Origin: Caulobacter sp.
Lineage (GTDB): Bacteria > Pseudomonadota > Alphaproteobacteria > Caulobacterales > Caulobacteraceae
Reading direction: 5' to 3'
Assembly: GCA_028291055.1 (NCBI GenBank)
Contig: JAQGIP010000077.1
Location: 62,001-126,000, forward strand
DNA length: 64,000 nucleotides
The translations under genes were made by a program, and so were the position numbers. Below the pieces are notes generated by a model that did not search any database, had not been told where the DNA came from, and saw only the letters and a program-made list of their open reading frames with translations. This document shows, in pieces, positions 8,945 to 18,896 of this stretch; within the stretch, counting starts at the first letter, position 1; every line of letters starts with the position of its first letter.

Positions 8945-9676
8945 ATGTACGCGGTGATCAAGACCGGCGGTAAGCAATACCGGGTTCAAGCCGGCGACCT
9001 GCTGGTCGTCGAAAAGCTGGCCGGTGAGCCTGGCGATGCCGTGAACTTCGGCGAAGTGCTGATGCTGGGTGATGGCGAAGCCGTCACCGTCGGCGCCCCC
9101 ATGGTGGACGGCGCCGTCGTGGCCGCCACCCTGATCGAAACCCGCAAGGGCGAGAAGGTGAAGATCTTCAAGAAGATCCGCCGCCAGGGCTATCGCCGGA
9201 CCCGCGGCCACCGCCAGACCGAAACCGTCCTGCGCGTCACCTCGGTGGCCGGCGGCGGCAAGACGGTGAAGTGGGACGGCGTGGTCGACATGACCACCAA
9301 GGCCGTCCTCGACGCCCGCGCCCGCAACCTGAAGAACGTCGTCGAGGCCCTGACCACCGGCGCCCCGGTCGCCAAGGCCAACAAGCGCGACGTGGCCCCG
9401 GCCAAGTCCTCGACCGAAACCGTCGTCAAGGCGAAGAAGTCCAGCCCCATCGTGGAAGCCCAGGTCGTCGAGCACGCCGACGCCGTGGCCACCGAGGCCC
9501 CCAAGAAGACTGAAGCCCCCAAGACCGAAGCCAAGGCTGCCGCCGCGCCCAAGAAGGCCGCTGCTCCCAAGGCTGAAGCCGCCACCGAAAAGACCGCCGC
9601 TCCGAAGAAGGCCGCCGCCCCCAAGGCTGCTGCCGTCAAGAAGCCGGCCGCCAAAAAGGACGACGGCAAGGCCTAA
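8945..9676 (+). CDS. rplU: 50S ribosomal protein L21 with long Ala/Lys-rich tail
   Basis: Residues 1 to about 104 are a normal L21: the start MYAVIKTGGKQYRVQAGD and the signature KIFKKIRRQGYRRTRGHRQ are clear. L21 binds 23S rRNA in the large subunit. The protein is 243 residues, more than twice the common length of about 103. The extra 140 residues begin with a possible folded part (TTKAVLDARARNLKNVVEALTTG) and end in a Lys/Ala/Pro tail (APKKAAAPKAEAATEK), resembling histone H1 tails. Extended L21 proteins occur in Caulobacterales. rpmA follows 30 bp downstream in the same operon. Confidence 0.97.
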   Translation: MYAVIKTGGKQYRVQAGDLLVVEKLAGEPGDAVNFGEVLMLGDGEAVTVGAPMVDGAVVAATLIETRKGEKVKIFKKIRRQGYRRTRGHRQTETVLRVTSVAGGGKTVKWDGVVDMTTKAVLDARARNLKNVVEALTTGAPVAKANKRDVAPAKSSTETVVKAKKSSPIVEAQVVEHADAVATEAPKKTEAPKTEAKAAAAPKKAAAPKAEAATEKTAAPKKAAAPKAAAVKKPAAKKDDGKA

Positions 9677-9706
9677 GGGCCAAGCCGTCAATTGTAGGAG
9701 AGCACC

Positions 9707-9982
9707 ATGGCTCACAAGAAATCAGGCGGCTCCTCGCGCAACGGTCGCGATTCGGCCGGTCAGCGTCTGGGCGTGAAGAAGTTCGGCGGCGAGAAGGTCC
9801 TCGCCGGCAACATCCTCGTGCGTCAACGCGGCACCAAGTTCTGGCCGGGCGTCAATGTCGGCATCGGCAAGGACCATACCCTGTTTGCCAAGGCCGCCGG
9901 CGCGGTGAAGTTCGTAACCAAGCGCAACGATCGCACCTACATCACGATCGTTCCGGCTCAGGAGCTCCAGGCCGCCGAATAG
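9707..9982 (+). CDS. rpmA: 50S ribosomal protein L27
   Basis: A 91-residue L27, starting [16 protein letters not shown] and carrying the family motif [16 protein letters not shown]27 sits near the peptidyl transferase centre of the 50S subunit. There is no N-terminal cleavage extension of the Firmicutes type. AGGAGAGCACC precedes the ATG. It is cotranscribed with rplU and followed by a strong terminator. Confidence 0.98.
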   Translation: MAHKKSGGSSRNGRDSAGQRLGVKKFGGEKVLAGNILVRQRGTKFWPGVNVGIGKDHTLFAKAAGAVKFVTKRNDRTYITIVPAQELQAAE

Positions 9983-10044
9983 GCGCCGGACCTTCCCAAG
10001 ATCCGGATCGCGCCACTCGAGAGGCGGTCCGGAACAGAAGACCC

Positions 10045-10083
10045 AAGCGGGGATTCCGGACAGCCGGGATCCCCGCTTTTGTT
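10045..10083 (+). terminator. intrinsic terminator after rplU-rpmA
   Basis: The stem aagcggggat..ccgg pairs with ccgg..atccccgctt, with one bulged base on each side, and is followed by tttgttttc. Confidence 0.9.
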
Positions 10084-10117
10084 TTCAGGCCTCCGCAGAG
10101 AGGTCAGGGAGGTCAAC

Positions 10118-10651
10118 ATGAGTTTCCTGGAGAAGGAGGCGGTCCTGGAGACCCGGCGCCTCATATTGCGTCCGCCGGACCGGTCGGACGCCCCACGCAT
10201 CACCGAGCTGGCCGGCGACTATGACGTGGCCCGGATGACCACCCGCATGCCCCATCCCTACCGGCTGTCGGACGCCGAGGGTTTCCTCGCCCACTGCGAG
10301 ATCGCCGACCCGGCCAAGGAGCATGTGTTCGCCGTCACCACCGAGGAGGACGGCCTGATCGGCATGATCGGGCTGCACCCGACGAGCGGCCTTGGCAACG
10401 AGATCGGCTACTGGATCGGCAAGCCCTGGTGGGGCCGGGGCTTTGCCACCGAAGCCGCCCAGGCGGTGCTGGCCTTCGCCAAGAACGACTGGCGCAAGAA
10501 GCTGCTGGTCAGCGGCCACTTCGCCGACAACCCCGCCTCGGGCGGCGTGCTGACCAAGGCCGGCTTCCTCTACACCGGCGTGGTCGAGGACCGCTTCTGC
10601 GTGTCGCGCGGCGAGACGATGCCGACGCGGATGATGGTCTGGTTGGCGTGA
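10118..10651 (+). CDS. GNAT family N-acetyltransferase (RimJ/RimL-like)
   Basis: A 177-residue GNAT protein. It starts ETRRLILRPP, the usual RimJ/RimL-type opening, and contains GLIGMIGLHPTSGLGNEIGYWIGKPWWGRGFATEA, including the acetyl-CoA pyrophosphate loop, split here as GRGFATEA. Such enzymes acetylate protein N-termini, amino acids or small amines; the acceptor is unknown. The ATG at 10118 has AGGGAGG upstream and is preferred over the in-frame start at 10079, which lies in the terminator. Confidence 0.9.
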   Translation: MSFLEKEAVLETRRLILRPPDRSDAPRITELAGDYDVARMTTRMPHPYRLSDAEGFLAHCEIADPAKEHVFAVTTEEDGLIGMIGLHPTSGLGNEIGYWIGKPWWGRGFATEAAQAVLAFAKNDWRKKLLVSGHFADNPASGGVLTKAGFLYTGVVEDRFCVSRGETMPTRMMVWLA

Positions 10652-10664
10652 AGCGAGCCAGCGG

Positions 10665-10813
10665 CGGCGCCCGGGGACATGTACGCTCGTCTGACTCGGT
10701 GGTTGATCCGGGCCGGGCCGCGTACGTGTCCCCGTCGCTGAGGTGGGGGACACGTACGGTCGAGCGGCGAGACCAAGGCCTCTGGGATTTGAGAGCGTAC
10801 ATGTCCCCGGGCG
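10665..10813. repeat. nested palindromic element with ggggacatgtacgctc arms
   Basis: Outer arms: gcccggggacatgtacgctc (about 10668-10687) and gagcgtacatgtccccgggc (10793-10812). Inner arms: cgtacgtgtcccc (10721-10733) and ggggacacgtacg (10746-10758). Both arm types share the core ggggacAtGtacg, so the element is four related half-sites. It fills the gap between the convergent GNAT and P450 genes. A related arm (gggacacgatacc) occurs at 37182-37260. Confidence 0.85.
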
Positions 10814-10825
10814 GCGCCGGCGCGG

Positions 10826-12154
10826 CTAGCCCAGGCTGACTCCCAGCGAGCGGATCGCATGCACGAAGTTGTTCGGCGCGATGTCGATGTCGCCGGTCCA
10901 CTGGATGTTCGGGAACCTCGCCAGGATCTGGCGGTAGGCTTCCTCCAGCTGGATCTGGGCGACGCGCTTGCCGATGCAGACGTGGGGGCCGTAACCGAAG
11001 GCGATGTGCTTGTCGGCGTTGGCGCGGGTGACGTCGAGTTGGGCGGCGTTCTCGAACACCGTCTCGTCGCGGTTGCCGGAGCCGTACCACATGATCACCT
11101 TTTCGCCCTCGGCGATGCGCTGGCCGGCGATCTCGGTGTCCGTGGTGGCGGTGCGGCGCATGTAGATGACCGGGGTGACCATCCGGATGAATTCGCTGAC
11201 GGCGCCGCCCAACAGCGAGGGATCGGCCACCAGCCGGGCCTTCTGGTCGGGGAATTCGGTCAGCAGCTTCATCGTGCCCGACAGGGTGTTGCGGGTGGTG
11301 TCGTTGCCGGCGAAGACAATCAGCAGCCAGGAGCCGTCGAGGTATTCGTCCGACAGCAGGGTGCCGTCCACCTGGGCCATGGCGATGGCGCTCATCAGGT
11401 CCTTCTGGGGGTCGGCGCGGCGCCTGTGCAGCATGTCGCGGCCGTATTCGAACATCTCTTCGACGTTGTTGTTGAACTCGCCGATGAACTGCATGAGCTC
11501 CAGGGTCGGCGTGACGCCCTCCGTGGCCTGGCGCATGGCCAGATCCTGGGCCATTTCCAGATAATGCATCCAGCGCAGGAACTTGGGCCGGTCCTCCTGG
11601 GGCACGCCCAGGATTTCGCACAGGGTGAACAGCGGCAGCTGCGAGGAGAAGGCCTTGACCAGGTCGAGCTCGCGGCCCTCCGCTTCCATAGCGTCCAGCA
11701 GCCGCGTGACCTCGTCCTTCACCCGATCGGTGAGCGCCCGCAGATAGGCGGGCGTGAAGTAGGGCATGTGTTCGCGGCGCAGCTGCAGATGATTGGGCGC
11801 GTCCATGTTGATCATGGCGTCGAGGGAGGCGCGGCGCAGCAGGACGTGGCCCTGGTCGGCGTTGCCCGTCGCCATCAGGATGCCGCCGCGCTGGGACGAG
11901 AAGGTGTCGGGATCGCCGTTGACCGACATGATGTCGGCGTGGCGGGTGACAGCCCAGAAGCCGGGGCCGCCGAAGCGACGCTCTTCGTGCCACATGACCG
12001 GCGCCTCGGCGCGCATACGGGCATACTGGTCCCAGGGCTGGCCCTTGGAGAAGCCGGCGATGTCGGTGAGGTCGACGCCGGCCAACTTAGGGTATTCGAG
12101 CGGGAAGCCGGGACCGGCCTTGCCTTCGACCGCCGTGACGCTGATCAGGTCCAT
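10826..12154 (-). CDS. cytochrome P450
   Basis: A 442-residue soluble bacterial P450. The heme-binding motif is FGYGPHVCIG with Cys393 as thiolate ligand; the oxygen-activating I-helix motif is FAGNDTTRNT; the K-helix ExxR is EFIRM. No membrane anchor is present, so it needs separate ferredoxin partners, none of which are adjacent. Monooxygenation of a terpene, steroid or fatty-acid type substrate is likely, but it cannot be decided. The gene lies opposite to the surrounding conserved obgE block and flanked by a palindromic element, suggesting it is an insertion in that block. Confidence 0.95.
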   Translation of the reverse strand: MDLISVTAVEGKAGPGFPLEYPKLAGVDLTDIAGFSKGQPWDQYARMRAEAPVMWHEERRFGGPGFWAVTRHADIMSVNGDPDTFSSQRGGILMATGNADQGHVLLRRASLDAMINMDAPNHLQLRREHMPYFTPAYLRALTDRVKDEVTRLLDAMEAEGRELDLVKAFSSQLPLFTLCEILGVPQEDRPKFLRWMHYLEMAQDLAMRQATEGVTPTLELMQFIGEFNNNVEEMFEYGRDMLHRRRADPQKDLMSAIAMAQVDGTLLSDEYLDGSWLLIVFAGNDTTRNTLSGTMKLLTEFPDQKARLVADPSLLGGAVSEFIRMVTPVIYMRRTATTDTEIAGQRIAEGEKVIMWYGSGNRDETVFENAAQLDVTRANADKHIAFGYGPHVCIGKRVAQIQLEEAYRQILARFPNIQWTGDIDIAPNNFVHAIRSLGVSLG

Positions 12155-12275
12155 GGTCTCGCTCCCGTAGGTTATCGTTGTTCAGACCCTACGTGGGTTG
12201 CGGCGCGGCGCAAGATTCACGCTGGGGAAGGTGGCCGCACTCGCGCCCCTCCCCTTTTGCCCCCTCTTCCTGTAG

Positions 12276-13337
<1,062 letters not shown>

Positions 13338-13340
13338 GCC

Positions 13341-14459
13341 ATGAGCGGGCTTGAGGGGGCCAAGCGGATTGTCGTCAAGGTCGGCTCGGCGCTGCTCGTC
13401 GACGCCGAGGGCCGGGCCAACCGCGCCTGGCTGGAGGCCTTCACCGCCGACGCCGCGCGGGTGCGCGAGAGCGGCCGCCAGGTGCTGGTGGTGTCGTCCG
13501 GCGCCGTGGCGCTGGGCCGGCGGCGATTGGGGTTGAAGCGCAAGGCGCTGACCCTGCCGGAGAAGCAGGCCGCCGCGGCGGCCGGCCAGAGCCTGCTGAT
13601 GCGGGCCTGGGAGGAGGCCTTCGAGCCCCACGATATCGCCTGCGCCCAGGTGCTGCTGACCCGCGACGACACCGAGGTGCGCCGCCGCTGGCTGAACGCG
13701 CGGGCCACGGTGGAGACCTTGATGGGTCTGGGCGTCGTGCCGGTGGTCAACGAGAACGACACGGTGGTGACGGAAGAGATCCGCTACGGCGACAACGACC
13801 GTCTGGCCGCCCGCGTGGCCCAGATGATCGGAGCCGATGCCCTGGTGCTGCTCAGCGACATCGACGGCCTCTACACCGCCGACCCGCGCCGTAACCCGGC
13901 GGCGAAACACATCGCGCGGGTGGCCGCGCTGACACCTGAGATCGAGGCCATGGCCGGGGGCGCCAACACCGGGACGGGCATGGGCACCGGCGGAATGGCC
14001 ACCAAGATCGCCGCCGCCCGCATCGCCGCCGCCGCCGGCTGCGCCACCGTGATCACCTTGGGCTCGCGTCCCGCGCCGTTGCTGGCCGTGGAGCAGGGCG
14101 AGGCGGCCACCGTCATCGAGGCGGGCGCCACGCCGGCCGCCGCCTACAAGGGCTGGATCGCGGGCTCTCTGGCCCCGCAGGGCTCGCTGAGGGTCGACGA
14201 CGGCGCCGCCGCGGCGCTGGCCAAGGGCAAGAGCCTGCTGGCCGCCGGGGTGAAGAGCGTCGAGGGCCGGTTCGGCAAGGGCGACGCCGTGGTGGTCAAG
14301 GACCTGACGGGCCGCGAACTGGCGCGAGGGCTGGTGCGCTATGACGTGGCGGACGCGGCGCGCATCACGGGCCTGCGCTCCGACGCCATCGAAGGCGTGC
14401 TGGGCTTCACCGAGGGTCCGATGATCCACGCCGACGACCTGGCGATGGGGGCAAAGTAA
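13341..14459 (+). CDS. proB: glutamate 5-kinase
   Basis: A 372-residue ProB. The amino-acid kinase domain ([50 protein letters not shown]) fills residues 1-260 and a PUA domain the rest. It phosphorylates glutamate with ATP in the first step of proline synthesis, and is normally feedback-inhibited by proline. Its partner proA follows after a palindromic element. Confidence 0.97.
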   Translation: MSGLEGAKRIVVKVGSALLVDAEGRANRAWLEAFTADAARVRESGRQVLVVSSGAVALGRRRLGLKRKALTLPEKQAAAAAGQSLLMRAWEEAFEPHDIACAQVLLTRDDTEVRRRWLNARATVETLMGLGVVPVVNENDTVVTEEIRYGDNDRLAARVAQMIGADALVLLSDIDGLYTADPRRNPAAKHIARVAALTPEIEAMAGGANTGTGMGTGGMATKIAAARIAAAAGCATVITLGSRPAPLLAVEQGEAATVIEAGATPAAAYKGWIAGSLAPQGSLRVDDGAAAALAKGKSLLAAGVKSVEGRFGKGDAVVVKDLTGRELARGLVRYDVADAARITGLRSDAIEGVLGFTEGPMIHADDLAMGAK

Positions 14460-14476
14460 GCGCCTTCTCAAGCGGG

Positions 14477-14724
14477 CCTCCCCACAGACGGGCTTCGCCC
14501 GTCGCTGGGGGGAGGTGGGTCCGCAGGACCCGGAGGGGGGCGTGCCGGACGTGGCCTTGGCTTCGTCGGGCGACGGACTGATCCTTGGATGCCGCAGGCT
14601 GGCCTTCCGGCGTTACGGCGGCTTTCGCCGCTGGACGGCTGTCACGCCGGCCCACCTGGCCCCCCTCCGACCCGCTTGCGCGGGCCACCTCCCCCCAACG
14701 ACGCTAAACGCGTCTGTGGGGAGG
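14477..14724. repeat. palindromic element between proB and proA
   Basis: Outer inverted arms cctccccacagacg (14477-14490) and cgtctgtggggagg (14711-14724) enclose further complementary stretches (gggggaggtgggtccgcagg with cgcttgcgcgggccacctcccc). The element occupies nearly all of the 349-bp gap between proB and proA. It is an intergenic repeat of the BIME/mosaic kind, not a gene. Confidence 0.8.
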
Positions 14725-14808
14725 GGGCGCGCGCGCCTGGTCTATCGCCGGTTTGCGTTCGGCCCCAAACCGACTAAGGCTCATCTTGAGCATATCTGGA
14801 TACGGACG

Positions 14809-16083
14809 ATGGACGGCTCGGGCGCCACACTCCACGCAACGATGAGCGGCATGGGCCGGGCGGCCCGCGAGGGCGCGCGCGCCCTTCGCCTGTCGTCGGC
14901 CGAGACGCGCACCTGGGCCATCCAGGCCATGGCCGACGCCATCCGCACCGAGGCCAAGACCATATTGGCCGCCAACGCCCGCGACCTGGCCGACGCCAAG
15001 GCCAACGGCGTGACCGGGCCGATGCTCGACCGGCTGATGCTGGATGCGGCGCGGCTGGCCGGCGTGGCCGACGGGGTGGCGGCGGTCGCCGACATCCCCG
15101 ACCCCCTGGGCGCGGAGACCGCGCGCTGGACGCGGCCCAACGGGCTGGATATCGCCCGGGTGCGCACGCCGATCGGCGTCATCGCCATGATCTATGAGAG
15201 CCGGCCCAACGTCACCGCCGACGCCGCCGCCCTGTGCATCCGCTCGGGCAATGCGGTGATCCTGCGGGGCGGGTCGGAGTGTTTGCGCAGCAATATCGCC
15301 ATCCATGGCGCGGTGGTCCGGGGGCTGAAGAAGGCCGGGCTGCCCGACAGCTGTGTGCAGATCGTGCGCACGGCCGACCGCGCGGCGGTGGGCCTGATCC
15401 TGGGGGGGCTGGAGCGCCACATCGACCTGATCATCCCGCGCGGCGGCAAGAGCCTGGTGGCGCGGGTGCAGGCCGAAGCCCGCGCGCCGGTGCTGGGCCA
15501 TCTGGAAGGCTTGAACCACGTCTATGTGGACGCGGGCGCCGACCTGGCCAAGGCCCGCGCCATCGTCGTCAACGCCAAGCTGCGGCGGGTATCGGTCTGC
15601 GGCGCGGCCGAGACCCTGCTGATCGACAACGCGGCCGCCAGGACCCTGTTGCCGCCCATCGTGGACGACCTGGTCAAGGCCGGCTGCGAGCTGCGCGGCG
15701 ACGAGGCGGCCCGCGCCATCGAGCCCTCCATGAGGAAGGCCACGGCGGAAGACTGGGTCACCGAATACCTGGCGCCGATCCTGGCCGTGGCGGTGGTGGA
15801 CGGCGTCGAGGGCGCGGCGAAACATATCGCGGCCCACGGTTCGGGTCACACCGACGCCATCGTCACCGAGGACCAGGCCACCGCCGAGCGGTTCATCGCC
15901 CTGGTCGACAGCGCCATCGTGCTGGTCAATGCCTCCACGCAATTCGCCGATGGCGGCGAGTTCGGGTTCGGAGCCGAGATCGGCATTGCCACAGACAAGC
16001 TACACGCCCGCGGTCCGGTGGGGGCCGAGCAACTGACAACATTCAAATATGTGGTTCGCGGGACCGGCCAGACTCGTCCCTGA
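14809..16083 (+). CDS. proA: gamma-glutamyl phosphate reductase
   Basis: A 424-residue ProA of the aldehyde dehydrogenase superfamily, with the family stretches [30 protein letters not shown] and the catalytic-cysteine region [13 protein letters not shown]. It reduces glutamyl-5-phosphate with NADPH in the second step of proline synthesis. The ATG at 14809 is chosen because it gives the family's usual length; the frame runs upstream through the palindromic element to 14515. Confidence 0.96.
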   Translation: MDGSGATLHATMSGMGRAAREGARALRLSSAETRTWAIQAMADAIRTEAKTILAANARDLADAKANGVTGPMLDRLMLDAARLAGVADGVAAVADIPDPLGAETARWTRPNGLDIARVRTPIGVIAMIYESRPNVTADAAALCIRSGNAVILRGGSECLRSNIAIHGAVVRGLKKAGLPDSCVQIVRTADRAAVGLILGGLERHIDLIIPRGGKSLVARVQAEARAPVLGHLEGLNHVYVDAGADLAKARAIVVNAKLRRVSVCGAAETLLIDNAAARTLLPPIVDDLVKAGCELRGDEAARAIEPSMRKATAEDWVTEYLAPILAVAVVDGVEGAAKHIAAHGSGHTDAIVTEDQATAERFIALVDSAIVLVNASTQFADGGEFGFGAEIGIATDKLHARGPVGAEQLTTFKYVVRGTGQTRP

Positions 16084-16132
16084 CGCCGGCCGGCCGCGCG
16101 CGCTTCGCCTGGGCTTCCACCTGGAGCCGGGC

Positions 16133-16717
16133 ATGCGGGTGGGGTTGTTCGGCGGCAGCTTCAATCCGACCCACGAGGGCCATGCCCATGTGGCGGAGAC
16201 GGCGATGGTGCGCCTGGACCTGGACCGGGTGATCTGGCTGGTGTCGCCCCAGAACCCGCTGAAATCGAGCCGCGACACCGCCCCGCTCAGCCAGCGGATG
16301 GCCAATGCGACCGCCTATGCGCGCGGGCCGGGGATGATCGTCTCCGACGCCGAGACGCGGATGGGCAGCCAGTACACCATCGACAGCGTGCGCGTGCTGA
16401 AGGCCCGCTATCCCGGCGTGAAGTTCGTGTGGATCATGGGGGCAGACAGCCTGTCGACCTTCCACCGCTGGCGCGGCTGGACCCAGCTGCTGAACGAACT
16501 GCCGGTGGCGGTGATCTCGCGGCCCTGGGCGGGGTTGAAGAGCCGGTTTTCCCCGGCCGCCCGACGCTTCGCCGCCGCCCGCTGGCCGGCCTCGCGCGCG
16601 CGGCTGCTGCCCGGCGCCAAGCCGCCCGCCTGGGTCTATCTGGTCGGCCCGCTGAACTTCGCCTCCTCAACGGCCATGCGTGAGCGGGCGCGTCATGGGG
16701 CGGTGGAGAAGGGGTGA
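16133..16717 (+). CDS. nadD: nicotinate-nucleotide adenylyltransferase
   Basis: A 194-residue NadD. The nucleotidyltransferase motif GLFGGSFNPTHEGH is at the N-terminus and the C-terminal motif SSTAMRERAR (SxTxxR type) is present. It adenylates nicotinate mononucleotide in NAD synthesis. The ATG at 16133 follows a GGAG and opens the domain directly; an in-frame ATG at 16049 inside the end of proA would add 28 residues. It sits in the obgE-to-rlmH order usual for Caulobacterales. Confidence 0.94.
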   Translation: MRVGLFGGSFNPTHEGHAHVAETAMVRLDLDRVIWLVSPQNPLKSSRDTAPLSQRMANATAYARGPGMIVSDAETRMGSQYTIDSVRVLKARYPGVKFVWIMGADSLSTFHRWRGWTQLLNELPVAVISRPWAGLKSRFSPAARRFAAARWPASRARLLPGAKPPAWVYLVGPLNFASSTAMRERARHGAVEKG

Positions 16718-16760
16718 GGGCCAACGGTTATGCGCCCGTCGAGGGCGGATTCCTGAAAAT

Positions 16761-16918
16761 CGACCACGAAGGCACGAAGATCACGAAGGGGCACGAAGAG
16801 GTCGGGGCTTGGTCGAGCGTCGCAGAATAGAATGACGGCCCGCTTCGCGGGCGATCCCTGTGAACCCACCCGCGACGCATTCACGCCGCCTTCGTGACCT
16901 TCGTGCCTTCGTGGTCAA
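16761..16918. repeat. inverted repeat of the cacgaaggcacgaag family
   Basis: The arms gaccacgaaggcacgaag (from 16762) and cttcgtgccttcgtggtc (ending near 16916) continue into atcacgaagg / ccttcgtgac. Each arm is built of about 9-bp degenerate direct repeats of cacgaag. It lies between nadD and rsfS and overlaps no reliable coding region. Confidence 0.85.
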
Positions 16919-17009
16919 GCTTTGCAGCGGCCAACTCGCCGCGCGGTCGTCGATTGGACCTCAGGAGCCCCCCGAATCACACGCGGTGACCGGGCGGCTT
17001 TTCCGTGCT

Positions 17010-17483
17010 ATGGCAAGTCGCTTGCGACGTAATCCATGGAGTATTCCGCTGAATCGCGAGACCGCGCCGAGTGCGCACGAGGAGCCGGCGTCCGCCGAGC
17101 CCTCATCCAACGGCCCCTCTCTTGTGACGGGCGACCTGCCCGCGGGCACGCTGGAAGCCCTGATCCTGGCTCGTCTCGATGACGATAAGGCGCAGGACAT
17201 CGTCTACATCGACCTGAAAGACAAAAGCTCCGTGGCCGACGGCATGATCGTCGCCTCCGGCCGCTCGCACCGTCACGTCGGCGCCATGGCCGACCACCTG
17301 CTGCGGGCGCTGAAGGATTCCGGCCACGGCCGCGCCCGCGTTGAAGGCCTGCCGCATTGCGACTGGGTGCTGATCGACGCCGGCGACGTGATCGTGCACC
17401 TGTTCCGTCCGGAAGTGCGCGGCTTCTACAACATCGAGAAGATCTGGGCGGTGGAAAGCGCCCACCGCACGGCGGCCCACTAA
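17010..17483 (+). CDS. rsfS: ribosome silencing factor RsfS
   Basis: The C-terminal 115 residues are a full RsfS domain: LEALILARLDDDKAQDIVYIDL, SSVADGMIVASGRSHRHVGAMAD, and DWVLIDAGDVIVHLFRPEVRGFYNIEKIW. RsfS binds ribosomal protein L14 and blocks subunit joining when nutrients fall. The start is uncertain: the ATG at 17010 gives 157 residues with a disordered N-terminus, and GTG at 17124 would give 119 residues, near the family's usual length. Neither has a strong ribosome-binding site. rlmH follows closely. Confidence 0.93.
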   Translation: MASRLRRNPWSIPLNRETAPSAHEEPASAEPSSNGPSLVTGDLPAGTLEALILARLDDDKAQDIVYIDLKDKSSVADGMIVASGRSHRHVGAMADHLLRALKDSGHGRARVEGLPHCDWVLIDAGDVIVHLFRPEVRGFYNIEKIWAVESAHRTAAH

Positions 17484-17497
17484 GCCGTTCGCGCGAC

Positions 17498-17962
17498 TTG
17501 CGCATCACCCTGCTGACCGTCGGCCGCCTGGGCCGGGCGCCCGAGGCGGAACTGGCCCGCGACTATATGGCCCGCGCCACCGCGTCGGGCCGGTCGCTCG
17601 GGCTGGGCCCCTTCGACATCGTCGAGGTGGAGGCCAGGAAGCCCGGCAAGGCGGCGGAGGCGGAGGTGTTGCTGCCCCATCTCGAAGGCGCCCATGTGGT
17701 GGCCTGCGACGAGCATGGCGTGGTGCGCCCCTCCCGCGACTTCGCCCAGCGGATCGGGCGGCTGCGCGACGACGGGGCGCGCAAGCTGGTCTGCATCATC
17801 GGCGGGGCGGACGGCATCGATCCTTCCATCCTGGCGGCGGCCAACGAGAAGCTGGCCTTCGGGCCGCAGACCTGGCCCCATGCCCTGGCCCGGGCCATGC
17901 TGGCCGAGCAGCTCTATCGTGCGGTGACCATCCTGGCCGGTTCGCCGTATCATCGCGACTGA
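17498..17962 (+). CDS. rlmH: 23S rRNA (pseudouridine1915-N3)-methyltransferase
   Basis: A 154-residue SPOUT methyltransferase, matching the common length of about 155. It contains IIGGADGID (SAM-binding knot) and the C-terminal LARAMLAEQLYRAVTILAGSPYHRD, which is highly conserved. RlmH methylates pseudouridine 1915 in helix 69 of 23S rRNA. No ATG or GTG is available at the right place, so the TTG at 17498 is the start. It follows rsfS as in many bacteria. Confidence 0.95.
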   Translation: MRITLLTVGRLGRAPEAELARDYMARATASGRSLGLGPFDIVEVEARKPGKAAEAEVLLPHLEGAHVVACDEHGVVRPSRDFAQRIGRLRDDGARKLVCIIGGADGIDPSILAAANEKLAFGPQTWPHALARAMLAEQLYRAVTILAGSPYHRD

Positions 17963-17963
17963 C

Positions 17964-18827
17964 ATGAAGCGCCTCGCCCTTCCCCTCATGATCCTAGGCG
18001 CCGGCCTGCTGGCCATGGCCGCGTCCGCCGCGCCCTCGCCGCTGAGCCCGGCCGGACGGCTGGCGCAGCTGAACCTGCGCGAGCAGGCGCTGATGGCCGA
18101 CCTGGGCCAGGACCGGGGCCGTCTGTCGGCCCTGCTGGGCGGGCTGATGCTGTTTCGGCGCGATCCGCCGCCGGCCCTGTTGGTCAGCCCCGGAGACGCC
18201 CGCGACGCGGTGGAAGCCGCCATCCTGATCCGCGCCATCACCCCGGAGCTGCAGCGCCGGGCCGACGCCCTGGCCGCCCAGGGCCGCGCGCTGGCCGCCC
18301 TGCGCCGCGACTCCGCCGCCGCCCAGGCCGATGTGCTGACCGCCGAGAGCGAGAGCGCCGACCTGCGCGGCAGCCAGCCCGTGGACAGCTCGCTCGGCGC
18401 CGTGACCGCGCCCCTGGCCACGGCCGCGCCCATCCAGCCGATGACGGCGCTGATCCCGCCCGTGGAGGGTCAGGTGGTGCGGCGGTTCGGCGATGTGACG
18501 CAGGGGGGCGAGCGCGCGCGCGGCGTCTCAATCCGGTCAACAAAGGGCGCGATGGTCAAAAGCCCCGCGTCGGGCGTGGTGGAATATGCCGGTGAGGTGA
18601 ATGGCTGGGGCGTCGTCTTGATCTTAAGAACGTCGGGCGCATACCATCTGGTATTGGCCGGTCTTGAGCAGTCGAGCGCTCTGCCAGGACAATCCGTCGC
18701 GGCGGGAGACACTATTGGCCGGCTGCCCGATGGTGGATCATCGGCGCCGGAACTGTATTTCGAAGTCCGCGAAGGCGGGGCGGCGGTAGATCCGGCGCAC
18801 TGGCTGGCGGCGGCGGCCCATCCGTGA
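17964..18827 (+). CDS. EnvC-like degenerate LytM (M23) factor
   Basis: A 287-residue exported protein: signal peptide (1-22), a helical, coiled-coil-like middle (about 25-130), and a C-terminal LytM/M23 domain (about 155-285). All expected zinc ligands of active M23 enzymes are replaced: the HxGID region reads ARGVSIRS, the HLS region reads YHLVLAGL, and the HLHFE region reads ELYFE. This is the pattern of EnvC-type non-catalytic activators of cell-wall amidases in division. It is followed by ctpA and a YibQ-type protein, a combination often seen with envC. Confidence 0.88.
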   Translation: MKRLALPLMILGAGLLAMAASAAPSPLSPAGRLAQLNLREQALMADLGQDRGRLSALLGGLMLFRRDPPPALLVSPGDARDAVEAAILIRAITPELQRRADALAAQGRALAALRRDSAAAQADVLTAESESADLRGSQPVDSSLGAVTAPLATAAPIQPMTALIPPVEGQVVRRFGDVTQGGERARGVSIRSTKGAMVKSPASGVVEYAGEVNGWGVVLILRTSGAYHLVLAGLEQSSALPGQSVAAGDTIGRLPDGGSSAPELYFEVREGGAAVDPAHWLAAAAHP

Positions 18828-18896
18828 TGGGACGTTCCTATATGAGTTGGCGGGGCGTGGTTTTAGAGCGGCAAGTCCGCAAGGAGTTACAGGCCA

